Below, piece by piece: positions 18,174 through 26,817 of a stretch of DNA of 64,000 bases (within the stretch, counting starts at the first letter, position 1; every line of letters begins with the position of its first letter). Made by a program: the position numbers and the translations under genes. The notes below the pieces were generated by a model that was not told the origin of the DNA, did not search any database, and was given only the letters and a program-made list of their open reading frames with translations. Source of the DNA: Ectopseudomonas composti (GTDB lineage: Bacteria > Pseudomonadota > Gammaproteobacteria > Pseudomonadales > Pseudomonadaceae); contig NZ_LSSW01000021.1 in NCBI RefSeq assembly GCF_001567565.1, positions 248,001-312,000 of the forward strand, in the 5' to 3' direction.

Positions 18174-19607
18174 ATGGACGCTCGTTACAACGGTATCCGT
18201 TTCCCTTTAGCACTGAGTATTTCGCTGACGGTTCTGGCATTGGCCGGTTGCACCTCCACAGCGAAGGCGCCGGCAGTTCACCCGGGGCTTGCGGTGTTCG
18301 AAAAGGCTGTCGACTTGCCTGCAAATCCGCACTCTATTGTGCGCGAGGGCGATCAGGTGACCTATGTGGTCATGCGTCCAGAGATGCAATCACTGTATGC
18401 CCGCTTCGAGGCCTCCTGCGTTCAAGGCGTTGCCAGCATGTATTTCCCGACCACGCAGGGAATGCTGGCTTTCGCTGAACCATCGGCAGCTGATAGTGGC
18501 CTGCCTGCCCCTCAACTCCAGCAGTTCCTGAACAGTGCTCAGTTGCGGGATGTCTGTACGCAAAGGCCATCACCGGATTGGCGTGCGTTGGAGCAAACGC
18601 AGAACAGCGATTGGCTGGCACTGGATCGCAATAGCCTGCAGCGTGAAGGCGACCTGCTTTATGTCTGGGCCGAGCAGAATCCTTTGCGCTACAGGGTCGA
18701 ACAAGAGGGCGTGATGCTGAGAGGGCGCAGCCAGGAGCGTCTGGCATTGAACTGTCAGCAGAACACCCTGATGCAAATGAGTCAGTTCTACGTTGATTCA
18801 CGGGGTGAGCTCGCTGGCGGTCAGATCAAACGGCAGATAGCCATGCAGCCCCTCGTCGAGGCGTCCGACTATCAGCAGCGGGTGTTCAAGGCGGCCTGCC
18901 AGCCGGTCGTGGAACTGAGCAAGTTGCCGGTCGCTGCATCACGTGCACCGTTGCCGCCTGTGCTCGATACTCCGGTTGCTGCCGACACAGTTATCTCGGC
19001 CATCTTGGACCTGAAACTACCTGCCCCCGAGCGCACATTGCGCAAGCTGAGTTATCGCTACGATGCGCAGGTGATGAATCGAGTGAATCTCAGCGGCTTG
19101 CAGCAGGAGGTGTTTTTCTCCGTTGACGCAGCATCTGGACAGGTCCTGCAGCAGATTCAGGACCCCACAGTAGATCCGGCATCGATTCACCTGACCTTCC
19201 TTGGTCTGTTTGACCTGGCTGCTCGTGCGATCGACACCAAAACCGGAAAGGAAGAGGTCAAAGGGGCATCGCCGATCGGCCTGAGTTTCAGCGGAGACTG
19301 GCAGAGCATGCCGTCCAATACCGAGGTCAGCTATACCCGGACTTTCAGCAGAACCCCTTCGACCGCTGGCGAGGCAACCCGCCACTCCAACACCGTCACC
19401 TGCCGGATTGGTGCCGAACGGCCCGCTAGCAGCCTGCATCCAGCTTTGCTTGGTGCGGTAAAACACTTCAACTGCACAAGGCTCAAGACCAAGCAGGTCA
19501 GTTGGACCGAAGATTACTGGTACTTGAGTGACTATCGACTGTTTGTAAAAGCCAGTGAGAATAATCTGCTGAGCCGTATGCAATGGCGTATCGAGTCGGT
19601 CGAGTGA
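18174..19607 (+). CDS. Lipoprotein of unknown function
   Basis: The 477-residue product has a signal peptide ending in the lipobox LAGC (C26), so it should be lipid-anchored and face the periplasm. The rest is soluble, with several cysteines (for example in SCVQG, RDVCTQR, LNCQQN and TCRIG) and no motif I recognise. AAGGA lies about 9 bases before the start. It stands alone between the Rsm RNA terminator and a convergent diguanylate cyclase gene. No function is proposed. Confidence 0.75.
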   Translation: MDARYNGIRFPLALSISLTVLALAGCTSTAKAPAVHPGLAVFEKAVDLPANPHSIVREGDQVTYVVMRPEMQSLYARFEASCVQGVASMYFPTTQGMLAFAEPSAADSGLPAPQLQQFLNSAQLRDVCTQRPSPDWRALEQTQNSDWLALDRNSLQREGDLLYVWAEQNPLRYRVEQEGVMLRGRSQERLALNCQQNTLMQMSQFYVDSRGELAGGQIKRQIAMQPLVEASDYQQRVFKAACQPVVELSKLPVAASRAPLPPVLDTPVAADTVISAILDLKLPAPERTLRKLSYRYDAQVMNRVNLSGLQQEVFFSVDAASGQVLQQIQDPTVDPASIHLTFLGLFDLAARAIDTKTGKEEVKGASPIGLSFSGDWQSMPSNTEVSYTRTFSRTPSTAGEATRHSNTVTCRIGAERPASSLHPALLGAVKHFNCTRLKTKQVSWTEDYWYLSDYRLFVKASENNLLSRMQWRIESVE

Positions 19608-19643
19608 CGGCAGGGATCACCCGGTAAATCCATAAGGTGCACG

Positions 19644-20795
19644 TCAGTCCACCGTGGCCAGTACCTGCGTATTACGTCCGGCGTGCTTGGCACGATAGAG
19701 GGCGGCGTCGGCCTTGAGCAGCATCCCGGTGATGTCCTCGCCGGCTGGGCTGGTGCTGCCGTAAATACCGGCGCTGAAGCTCAAGGCGATGCTCTTGCCG
19801 TCGATCTGCGCCGGCTGCTGGGTCAGCGACTGGCGCAACTGATCGACCAACTCCAGTGCGCCGTTGGCATCGGTGCCGGGCAGGACCAGCAGAAACTCCT
19901 CGCCACCATAGCGGCCGATGCTGTCGTTACGCCGCAGACGCTGCTGCAGATGGTCCGCGCAGTGCCTGAGCACGTCATCGCCGATCAGATGGCCGTGGCT
20001 GTCGTTGATCTGCTTGAAGTGATCCAGATCGAGCATGGCGATGGACAGCGGTGTGTGTTGGCGGCGGGCGCGTTCCAGCTCGTTGCTGAGCTGTTCGAGT
20101 ATCGCCAGGCGATTGGGCATCTGGGTAAGCGTGTCGCGCCGGGCGGTCTGCCGCAGCTCGGATTCGATGCGCTCGCGCGACAGCAGCACCAGGCCAAAGG
20201 AGAACATGATGATGGTGGCTGCACCGAGGGCGACCGATACCGTCTGCTTGAGGTTGCTGACGTCGTAGTGCATCTCCGCCGGCGCGCCGCTGAGGATGAC
20301 CACCACGCGAATGCCCAGGCCGAACAGGCTGATGCCTGCACCGATCATCAGGATGCGATGGGCACGCCCGCCGAGCACGGCATGGATGCGGCTCAGGTGC
20401 AGGATCACCAGGCATTGGCTGAACAGCAGCACGCAGGCCACCAGTTGGCGGGGCTCCTCGGTGTCAATCAGCAGGCTGAGCAGCACGCCCAGTGCCAGCG
20501 GGAACGCGAAGGCCAGCCGCCAGGGCGGGCGACGGCCGTGGATCAGCGGCAGGCTGACCGTGTAGAGCGCCAGTGCGGTAGACAGCAAGGTGTTGGCCAG
20601 CACGTAGGTCAGCCACATCGAGGCCAGCCCGAACAGGGTGAAGCCGATGTAGGCCAACGCGTGGGAAAACATGCCCAGGCCGGTGGTGAGCATGCCATCG
20701 CGATGACGCAGTTGCCCGACCAGGATCAGGCAACTGCCCATGATCACCGCAACGAGGGCCACGGCGCCAAACAGCGTCTGCGTATGAGCGACCAT
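19644..20795 (-). CDS. Membrane-anchored diguanylate cyclase (GGDEF)
   Basis: The 383-residue protein makes cyclic di-GMP from GTP. The first ~210 residues hold about six to seven hydrophobic helices and form a membrane sensor region without a named domain. The C-terminal GGDEF domain starts at RRDTLTQMPNRLAIL and has an intact GGEEF active site and an inhibitory-site RRND five residues before it, so product feedback is likely. A ribosome site (AGAGGGA) precedes the ATG. It is downstream of the phospholipid operon by 68 bases on the same strand and may be its last gene or independent. Confidence 0.93.
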   Translation of the reverse strand: MVAHTQTLFGAVALVAVIMGSCLILVGQLRHRDGMLTTGLGMFSHALAYIGFTLFGLASMWLTYVLANTLLSTALALYTVSLPLIHGRRPPWRLAFAFPLALGVLLSLLIDTEEPRQLVACVLLFSQCLVILHLSRIHAVLGGRAHRILMIGAGISLFGLGIRVVVILSGAPAEMHYDVSNLKQTVSVALGAATIIMFSFGLVLLSRERIESELRQTARRDTLTQMPNRLAILEQLSNELERARRQHTPLSIAMLDLDHFKQINDSHGHLIGDDVLRHCADHLQQRLRRNDSIGRYGGEEFLLVLPGTDANGALELVDQLRQSLTQQPAQIDGKSIALSFSAGIYGSTSPAGEDITGMLLKADAALYRAKHAGRNTQVLATVD

Positions 20796-20863
20796 GGCTA
20801 TCCCTCTGCCTGGCAGGTTTTCCTAACTCTAGTGCAATCCGCTGCCCCGATGTTGCTGCGGAG

Positions 20864-21796
20864 TCAGGCCCACCAGTAACGCACCATATGAAAGAACACG
20901 GGCGCGGCGAAGCATACGGAGTCGAGGCGGTCGAGCATGCCGCCATGACCTTCGATCATATGGCCCCAGTCCTTCACCCCGCGATCACGCTTGATCGCCG
21001 ACATCACCAGGCCGCCAGCGAAGCCGAGGATGCACACCAGCAGCGCGAACAGCGCCGCCTGCCAGAAGGCGAACGGGGTGATCCAGCACAGCGAGGCGCC
21101 GATCAGCGTGGCCAGGGCCACGCCACCGACGAAGCCTTCCACAGTCTTCGAGGGAGACAGGTTGGGGGCGATCTTGTGCTTGCCGGCCAGCTTGCCGCAG
21201 ACGTACTGCAGCACGTCGGAGAGCTGCACGACGATGATCAGCCAGGCGATCAGCAGCAGGTTGCGCCCTTCATAGCCGGGGATGTCCAGGGTCAGCAAGG
21301 CTGGTACCGAGGAGATGCAGTACACCGCGATCATCAGGCCCCACTGCACCTTGGCTGCGCGTTCCAGGTAGCGCGTGGTGTCGCCGCCCAGCGAGGCGAG
21401 GATCGGCAGCAGCAGGAACAGATAGACCGGAATGAAGATGGCGAACAGGCCGTACCAGCCGAAGGCGATCAGCAGGTACTGCATCGGCAGGGCGAAGTAG
21501 AAGGCTGCGACCAGCGCCGGATAGTCACTGCGCCGGGTTGGCGTCAGCGTCATGAACTCGCGCAGGGCATAGAAGGAGACGAAGTAGAACAGTACGACGA
21601 CGCCGATGTTGCCGAACAGGAAGGCGATGCCGATGACCAGCACCATCACCCACCAGGCGTTGATCCGGGCGTTGAGGTTGTCGACCACAGGGTTGGGGCG
21701 GTCGCCACTGCGCCACTTGAGTACAAAGCCGATCAGGCTGGCGAGCAACAGCAGGGCACCGATACCGGCGAACAGCAGCAGGGTGTTGTGATCCAT
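20864..21796 (-). CDS. CdsA-like phosphatidate cytidylyltransferase (YnbB-type)
   Basis: The 310-residue integral membrane protein belongs to the CdsA family, which makes CDP-diacylglycerol from CTP and phosphatidate. The family signature is visible near the C-terminal third: SPSKTVEGFVGG and later KRDRGVKDWGHMIEGHGGMLDRLDS (given here as a motif location, about residues 265-295). About eight transmembrane helices are predicted by eye. The ATG at 21796 is one base from the preceding acyltransferase stop. The frame extends upstream to 21895 but that part overlaps the acyltransferase. It is a second cytidylyltransferase, not the housekeeping cdsA, and resembles E. coli YnbB in context. Confidence 0.85.
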   Translation of the reverse strand: MDHNTLLLFAGIGALLLLASLIGFVLKWRSGDRPNPVVDNLNARINAWWVMVLVIGIAFLFGNIGVVVLFYFVSFYALREFMTLTPTRRSDYPALVAAFYFALPMQYLLIAFGWYGLFAIFIPVYLFLLLPILASLGGDTTRYLERAAKVQWGLMIAVYCISSVPALLTLDIPGYEGRNLLLIAWLIIVVQLSDVLQYVCGKLAGKHKIAPNLSPSKTVEGFVGGVALATLIGASLCWITPFAFWQAALFALLVCILGFAGGLVMSAIKRDRGVKDWGHMIEGHGGMLDRLDSVCFAAPVFFHMVRYWWA

Positions 21797-21797
21797 C

Positions 21798-22418
21798 TCA
21801 GGCCTCCTCGGGTGCCAGTGCCAGCAGGGCGTTACGTGCGCGTTGCAGAAAGGCGTCCTTCGCCTCGCCTTCGATGGGCTCCAGTGCAGCACCAAAGCTC
21901 AAGGTGCACAGCAGGGGCAGCGGCAGCGCCCTGCCCTTGGGCATGACCCGGTTAAGGTTGGCGATCCACACAGGCACCAGCTCCACCTCCGGGCGCGCCT
22001 GGGCCAAGTGATAGAGGCCGCTCTTGAACGGCAACAGCTGTTCGTCGCCGAGGTTGCGGGTGCCCTCGGGGAAGATGATCAGCGAGTCGCCGCCATCCAG
22101 TGCATCTAACATCGCCTGCAGCGGGTTGGCGCCTTCCTTGCGCTCGCGGTCGACCAGCACGCCGTTGAACACGTTATTGATCAGGAAGCTGCGCACGCCC
22201 GGCTTCTGCCAGTAGTCGGCGCCGGCTACCGGGCGGGTGCGCTTGCGCAGCTCCGGCGGCAGTGACGCCCAGAGCAGGACGAAATCGCCGTGGCTGCTGT
22301 GGTTGGCGTAATACAGACGTTGAGTGGGTTGAGCGGTGCTGCCCAGCCAGAGGGCGCGCGCGCCCGTCAGCAGGCGGGCTGCCGAGGTGATGGCGAAAGC
22401 GGTCAATGCAGCGAGCAT
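21798..22418 (-). CDS. PlsC-type 1-acylglycerol-3-phosphate acyltransferase-like protein
   Basis: The 206-residue product has a hydrophobic N-terminus and the two acyltransferase motifs: NHSSHGD (the H-x4-D catalytic box) and FPEGTRN (phosphate binding). It should transfer an acyl group to a lysophospholipid or related acceptor at the inner membrane. It lies nine bases after the small membrane protein gene and one base before the CdsA-like gene, so it probably supplies or remodels lipid for the same pathway. The housekeeping homologue lptA lies 4.4 kb away and is distinct. Confidence 0.85.
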   Translation of the reverse strand: MLAALTAFAITSAARLLTGARALWLGSTAQPTQRLYYANHSSHGDFVLLWASLPPELRKRTRPVAGADYWQKPGVRSFLINNVFNGVLVDRERKEGANPLQAMLDALDGGDSLIIFPEGTRNLGDEQLLPFKSGLYHLAQARPEVELVPVWIANLNRVMPKGRALPLPLLCTLSFGAALEPIEGEAKDAFLQRARNALLALAPEEA

Positions 22419-22427
22419 GGCGACTCC

Positions 22428-22862
22428 TTAAGCGAGAGCGATGAATATCCCGAGTATGACGATGACGATCTGTAGCAGCAGGCACAGGGCCTGTTTACGC
22501 AGCAGGCGCAGTGCTCCGTGACAGCGGACGTGCCATGTGCGGCTGCCCTGCTGCGCATTTTGCAGCCCCAGATTCTGCAGGGCCTGATCCAGCGCATGAG
22601 TCTGGTCGTCGAGCTTTTCGCCGGCCTCGGCCAGGCGCTGGAACAGTTCGGCATCCAGGGCGACGCGCAGCGCCCAGTATTTCTCGGCCAGGCCGGTGAT
22701 CAGCAGTGCGCCGCAGATCAGCGCTAACGCCGGACTAGCGGGTGCACCCAGCCAGGGCGCCAGGCCGAAGAGTACGGCGACCAGGCTCAGCGCGGCGGAG
22801 CAATGATCGAGGCTGCGCCCACGGCGCAGCAGTACCGCGACCAGCAACAGGTCAGCCTGCAT
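22428..22862 (-). CDS. Small membrane protein of unknown function
   Basis: The ~144-residue product has two hydrophobic segments near the N-terminus, a charged helical middle (LFQRLAEAGEKLDDQTHALDQ) and a C-terminal transmembrane helix. I see no named domain. The start at 22862 (MQADLLLVAV) overlaps the end of the preceding phosphatase gene by 11 bases. An upstream ATG at 22889 is possible. Its place inside the operon suggests a role tied to the lipid enzymes, but nothing in the sequence says which. Confidence 0.65.
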   Translation of the reverse strand: MQADLLLVAVLLRRGRSLDHCSAALSLVAVLFGLAPWLGAPASPALALICGALLITGLAEKYWALRVALDAELFQRLAEAGEKLDDQTHALDQALQNLGLQNAQQGSRTWHVRCHGALRLLRKQALCLLLQIVIVILGIFIALA

Positions 22863-24189
22863 GTGCGACCTCCAGCGGGACGTTGGCATCGATCAGGCTT
22901 TGCAGCGCGGCCAGATGTTGTGGGCCGAGTACGACCTGAGGCCGTGCCTGGCGGATCAGCTCGACGGCAGCATTCACATCCTTGCAGCGACCGCTATGCA
23001 GCAACCAGGCCGCCACGGCAGTGGCACTGCGCGAATAGCCGAGGGCGCAGCACACCAGCAACGGCCCGTGATGACGCAGGCGTTCGATGGCTGCTGCGGC
23101 GCGTTGGCAGGTCAGCATGTCCGGTGCCACCAGATCCAGCGACGGCAGGCTGCAGTAGTGCGCGGGTTTACGTTGCAGCGGCAGTTCGGCGCAGAGGTCG
23201 ACCAGGGCGGTAAAGCCCTCGAGATCCTTCGACGCAGGGAGCCGACCCAGGTAGATGCCCTCCACCACCTGGCTGGGCACTGGCTGACTATAGGTCCACA
23301 GCCGCGAGTTGATCCAGGCGCCGAGCAAATAGGGTGCGAGCAATACCGTAGCGGCTGGGCTGAGGCGGCCATTGGCTTGCTTCTGAAAGCCGCCAGCGCC
23401 GAATAGCAGGTAGTTGAGCGCGACCATAGCCAGGGCAACGGCCGGCCAGAACAGCCACAGCCAGGCGCCGCCCAGGTTGACTGCCAGCGCCGTGCATGCG
23501 AAGGCGCCAAGGCTGTAACGCAGCGCCAGGCGCCAACGGCGTGGATCGCGGCTCAGGTGCATCTGCCGCAGCGGCGTATCGCCCTGCAGTGGCAGCAGCC
23601 ACAGGCAAAGGAAGCCGGCCAGCGCCCCTGTGGGCAGGTCGATGAAATGGTGCTGCCAGGTGGTCAGCACGGAAACGCCGATCAGCACCATCCACAGGTG
23701 CAGCAGGCCACGCCAGAGCAATCCACGGGTGTGATTGGCGAACATCGCCCAGATGATCACCAGCAGCGTGATATGCAGCGAAGGCGCCTGGTTGAAGGGC
23801 TTGTCGAAGCCCATCAGCACGTCGAACATCAGGCCGAAGGTGCCGTCCAGCGCCGGGCGCTCGAAGGTGAAACGCAGCGGCCAGAGCAGGAAGCAGAGGA
23901 TGCAGATCACTTGCGCGGCAAGCAGGCGCAGGGCGTGGCGATCCATCTCGCGGCGGCAGGCCGGCAGCAGGAAAGACAATCCATAGAGCAGGTCGATCGA
24001 CCAATAGGGCACGATGGTCCAGGGCCAGAGTGGTATCTGCGATTCCCAGGCAAAGACCAGGCTGCCAACGTCATCACGCTGCCCGCTGAACCAGTTGGCG
24101 AAGCCGTAGCTGGCGAAGAACAGCGGGCCGAGCAGCAATAGCCAGAGGACGCCGCGCTTCCATAATCCGGGTTCGCGCGTGGAGTCCAT
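22852..24189 (-). CDS. PAP2 phosphatase fused to dual-specificity phosphatase (YnbD-like)
   Basis: The ~445-residue protein joins two phosphatase modules. The N-terminal membrane part (about 1-300) has PAP2 features: APSLH and TWQHHFIDLPTG, which act on lipid phosphates. The C-terminal soluble part (about 320-445) has the Cys-x5-Arg loop VCCALGYSRSATA of dual-specificity/tyrosine phosphatases. E. coli YnbD has the same pairing. The start at 24189 overlaps the preceding stop (TGATG). A longer start at 24231 would overlap that gene more. It may remove phosphate from a newly made phosphatidyl intermediate. Confidence 0.85.
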   Translation of the reverse strand: MDSTREPGLWKRGVLWLLLLGPLFFASYGFANWFSGQRDDVGSLVFAWESQIPLWPWTIVPYWSIDLLYGLSFLLPACRREMDRHALRLLAAQVICILCFLLWPLRFTFERPALDGTFGLMFDVLMGFDKPFNQAPSLHITLLVIIWAMFANHTRGLLWRGLLHLWMVLIGVSVLTTWQHHFIDLPTGALAGFLCLWLLPLQGDTPLRQMHLSRDPRRWRLALRYSLGAFACTALAVNLGGAWLWLFWPAVALAMVALNYLLFGAGGFQKQANGRLSPAATVLLAPYLLGAWINSRLWTYSQPVPSQVVEGIYLGRLPASKDLEGFTALVDLCAELPLQRKPAHYCSLPSLDLVAPDMLTCQRAAAAIERLRHHGPLLVCCALGYSRSATAVAAWLLHSGRCKDVNAAVELIRQARPQVVLGPQHLAALQSLIDANVPLEVAHAG

Positions 24190-25943
24190 CACTTCACCCG
24201 TTGTGCCAGGGATACGCTGAAGATGCCCCACTGGTCGATGCGCTGCGCCACCTTGCGGAAACCAGCGGCTGCCACCAGTTGATCCATCTCGGCCTGGCTG
24301 CGCCGGCGCATGACCCAGGCCTGGCCGTCGCGGTGGCTGGTCAGGGCGCGGGCGATCAGCTCCAGCTGCGGGTGCCAGGGCTGGCCGGTGTAGACCAGAT
24401 AACCGCCCTCCTCGACCGCTGCCGCCAGGCCGGCCAGCGAGTCGCCGACCATCTGGTTGCTGCCGAACAGTTCGTACAGGCCGGAGACCACCGCCAGGGT
24501 CGGTTTTGGCTCGAGTGCGGCGAGGTCGTCACGGTCGAAGGCATCGCCTTTGACGAAGCGGGCGATGTCGCCCAGGCCCTTGTGTTGGATTAGGGCATTG
24601 CCGTCGCGCACGTTGATGTCGCTGTAGTCGCGCAGCAGGATCGCGTCCGGGCGTTGTTCCTGATCTTCCAGCGCTTCGAGGATGTAGCGGCCGTGGCCGG
24701 CGGCGATATCGACGATGCGTACGGCTTCGCCTGCTTCGCGCAGCTTGCTCATGGCCAGGCGCAACAGCTCCTCGGCATGCAGCTTGCGCTGGCGGATGCC
24801 ACGCCAGCCGATGGAATCCAGGTAGTTCTGGTCGATCAGTCGGCCCAGTGGACCTTTGCCGGTCGGCTGGTTGCGGTAGACGTAATCGAGGGTGCTGCCG
24901 GAATCGAAGCCGGTGTCGAAGCCCAGCTTGACCCCGGCCGACAGGGTGCTGCCCAGGCGCATGCCGGCGCGAGTGGCGCGCCAGTAGAGATCGCGCAGCG
25001 AGTTTTTCGGCAGCGGCGCGGCCAGCTCCTCAGCTTCGGCGCAGGTGGCGCCCAGGCGGTCGGCGTCGAGCAGCGAGGGGCGCGTCACGGGCTCCTCGAA
25101 GTTGCGCAGGATGAAGCGTCGCGCGCGGCTCAGGGCATGGCCACGGTCGCGTTCGCCGAGGGTGTCGTGGAAGAAGCCCGGTAACAGGTGCTTTTCCTTG
25201 CGCAGGCTGCCGAGGCGCTCGAAGAAGTCTTCCTGCGGTTTGCGATGGACGACGAAGTCGGCGCCGGAGATCAGCAGTTGCGTCGGCACCTGGATCGCCT
25301 GAGCGTCGGCGACGATGCGGTCTGCGGCTTCATACAGGCCCAGCAGCATGGTCACCGAGATGGGCCGGGCGATCAGCGCGTCGTTCTCGAAGGAGGCAAT
25401 ACGCTGCGGGTCGTGGCTAAGCAAGCCGGCTTTCACGTAACTGTTGACGAAGAAGTTGCCGCGCCAGGCGTGCAGCAGCTTCAAACCAGGGCGGGCGAAG
25501 GGTACGTAGAGCTTGACCTTGAATGCCGGCGAGGCGAGCACCAGGCAGCGCACCTTGGGTGCGTAGTCATGGGCCCAGGTGGCGATGATTACCGCGCCGA
25601 CGCTTTGCGCCACCACGGCCAGGTTCTCTTCGACGATGCCGTGCTGGCTGCCGATGTGCTCGATGAAGGTCTGTACGTCGCGCACGCTGGTGGCGAAGCT
25701 CGGGCTGTCGCCACGGGCGCCGGGCGAGAGGCCATGGCCGCGGGCGTCCCAGGCGAAGAAGTCGCAGTGCGGCAGGTCCAGCTCGTCCACCAGGTGGGCC
25801 ATGCGCCCGCCATGTTCGTGGCCGCGGTGGAACAGCAGCACGGCCTGACGTGGGCCGTCGCCAGGCGCAGTCGCTGGCCAATGGCGATAGCTCAGCTCGA
25901 CGCCGTCATGGGTGCTGAAGGTCTGAAACTGTACGGGGCGCAT
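24189..25943 (-). CDS. Alpha/beta hydrolase-SAM methyltransferase fusion (YnbC-like)
   Basis: The 584-residue protein has an N-terminal serine hydrolase domain (about 1-290) with LLFHRGHEHGGR, WDARGHGLS and the nucleophile region VAQSVGA. A C-terminal class I methyltransferase domain follows (about 300-584) with VRIVDIAAGHGRYILEAL as the SAM-binding motif. E. coli YnbC has this layout. The hydrolase resembles monoacylglycerol lipases, so it may act on a lipid ester. It begins 26 bases after the CDP-alcohol phosphatidyltransferase gene, with AAGGAGAT upstream. Confidence 0.87.
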   Translation of the reverse strand: MRPVQFQTFSTHDGVELSYRHWPATAPGDGPRQAVLLFHRGHEHGGRMAHLVDELDLPHCDFFAWDARGHGLSPGARGDSPSFATSVRDVQTFIEHIGSQHGIVEENLAVVAQSVGAVIIATWAHDYAPKVRCLVLASPAFKVKLYVPFARPGLKLLHAWRGNFFVNSYVKAGLLSHDPQRIASFENDALIARPISVTMLLGLYEAADRIVADAQAIQVPTQLLISGADFVVHRKPQEDFFERLGSLRKEKHLLPGFFHDTLGERDRGHALSRARRFILRNFEEPVTRPSLLDADRLGATCAEAEELAAPLPKNSLRDLYWRATRAGMRLGSTLSAGVKLGFDTGFDSGSTLDYVYRNQPTGKGPLGRLIDQNYLDSIGWRGIRQRKLHAEELLRLAMSKLREAGEAVRIVDIAAGHGRYILEALEDQEQRPDAILLRDYSDINVRDGNALIQHKGLGDIARFVKGDAFDRDDLAALEPKPTLAVVSGLYELFGSNQMVGDSLAGLAAAVEEGGYLVYTGQPWHPQLELIARALTSHRDGQAWVMRRRSQAEMDQLVAAAGFRKVAQRIDQWGIFSVSLAQRVK

Positions 25944-25969
25944 GGAATCTCCTTATTCCGGGGAAGGGC

Positions 25970-26575
25970 TCAGGCCGTTTCGGCCAATCCCTGGCGAACG
26001 CGGTTATAGAGCGTATAGAGCAGCAGGGCGAGGATCAGGGCCAGCAGCAGGTTGATCCACAGGGCGGGCAGCAGGCCGCTGGCGACGCCGGCACCGAGCA
26101 CGCCAAAGCAGAAGGCGCGGTCGCTCTTGCCCATTGGCCCGTCGTAGCGGCGTGACGCGCCAACCATGGGGCCAAGCACGCCGGCGTATTCGCTGATCAC
26201 CGCCAGCAGCACGACGATCACCACTAACAGCGGTGAGACGCCCGCCAGCAATGCGAAGGGCAGATACAGGGCGCTGTCGGCGATGACGTCGCAGAGTTCG
26301 TTGAGGTAGGCGCCGAGCTTAGACTGCTGGCCGAACTCACGGGCGAGCATGCCGTCGACGGCATTCAGAGCCATGCGCAGCAGCATCCACACGGGGATCA
26401 GGGCGAACAGCCAGGTGATGTGACTGAAGCCTGCGAGCAGGGCACCGAGCAGTACGGAGACCAGGGCCGCGGCCAGGGTCACCTGATTGGCGGTGACGCC
26501 GCGCGCATAAAGACGCTCGACGCTAGGGCGCAGCAGGTTCTGGAAGGCCGGTTTGAGCTGGTAGATCGATGGCAT
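25970..26575 (-). CDS. CDP-alcohol phosphatidyltransferase (YnbA-type)
   Basis: Enzymes of this family join a CDP-linked lipid to an alcohol such as glycerol phosphate, serine or inositol. The ~201-residue product has about six transmembrane helices and the signature DGMLAREFGQQSKLGAYLN-ELCD (D-G-x2-A-R-x8-G-x3-N-x3-D). The third position of the usual D-D-D-D set is Asn here. The start at 26575 has AAGGA about ten bases upstream. A longer start at 26602 is possible. It heads a six-gene run that includes a CDP-lipid-making enzyme, so substrate supply and use are linked. The alcohol acceptor is unknown. Confidence 0.88.
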   Translation of the reverse strand: MPSIYQLKPAFQNLLRPSVERLYARGVTANQVTLAAALVSVLLGALLAGFSHITWLFALIPVWMLLRMALNAVDGMLAREFGQQSKLGAYLNELCDVIADSALYLPFALLAGVSPLLVVIVVLLAVISEYAGVLGPMVGASRRYDGPMGKSDRAFCFGVLGAGVASGLLPALWINLLLALILALLLYTLYNRVRQGLAETA

Positions 26576-26817
26576 GGTAGCGAAGTCCTTTTCTTGTCCC
26601 ATCTTCGGTCATTGCCGCGGGCGAGACTGTGAACCCATCGAGGTAGACGCAGATTCAGCGCTGGCGCAGCAATGGCTTGTGCGCCAGCCCTACCTCTGAG
26701 GCACAACTTATACCCTGGACGGTGATTTTCCTAGCGCGGCGAATTGGCCAGCAAAATCAGTCAGATACAAGCGCTAGTGGCCCTTTGGTTATATTTGACG
26801 CACAGCTTATCCACAGA
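26576..26817. other. Gap with leader of the lipid operon and one DnaA-box sequence
   Basis: This 242-base stretch separates two minus-strand units. It should hold the promoter of the phospholipid operon. TTATCCACA at 26807-26815 is an exact DnaA box, touching the 3' end of lptA. I see no clear terminator hairpin. Confidence 0.4.

Noticed and set aside
19683..20879. A 398-residue open frame on the plus strand
   Set aside because: It is antisense to the diguanylate cyclase gene and is Gln/His-rich without motif.
26807..26815. Replication origin suggested by the DnaA box
   Set aside because: Only one box is visible, with no AT-rich unwinding region and no dnaA next to it.
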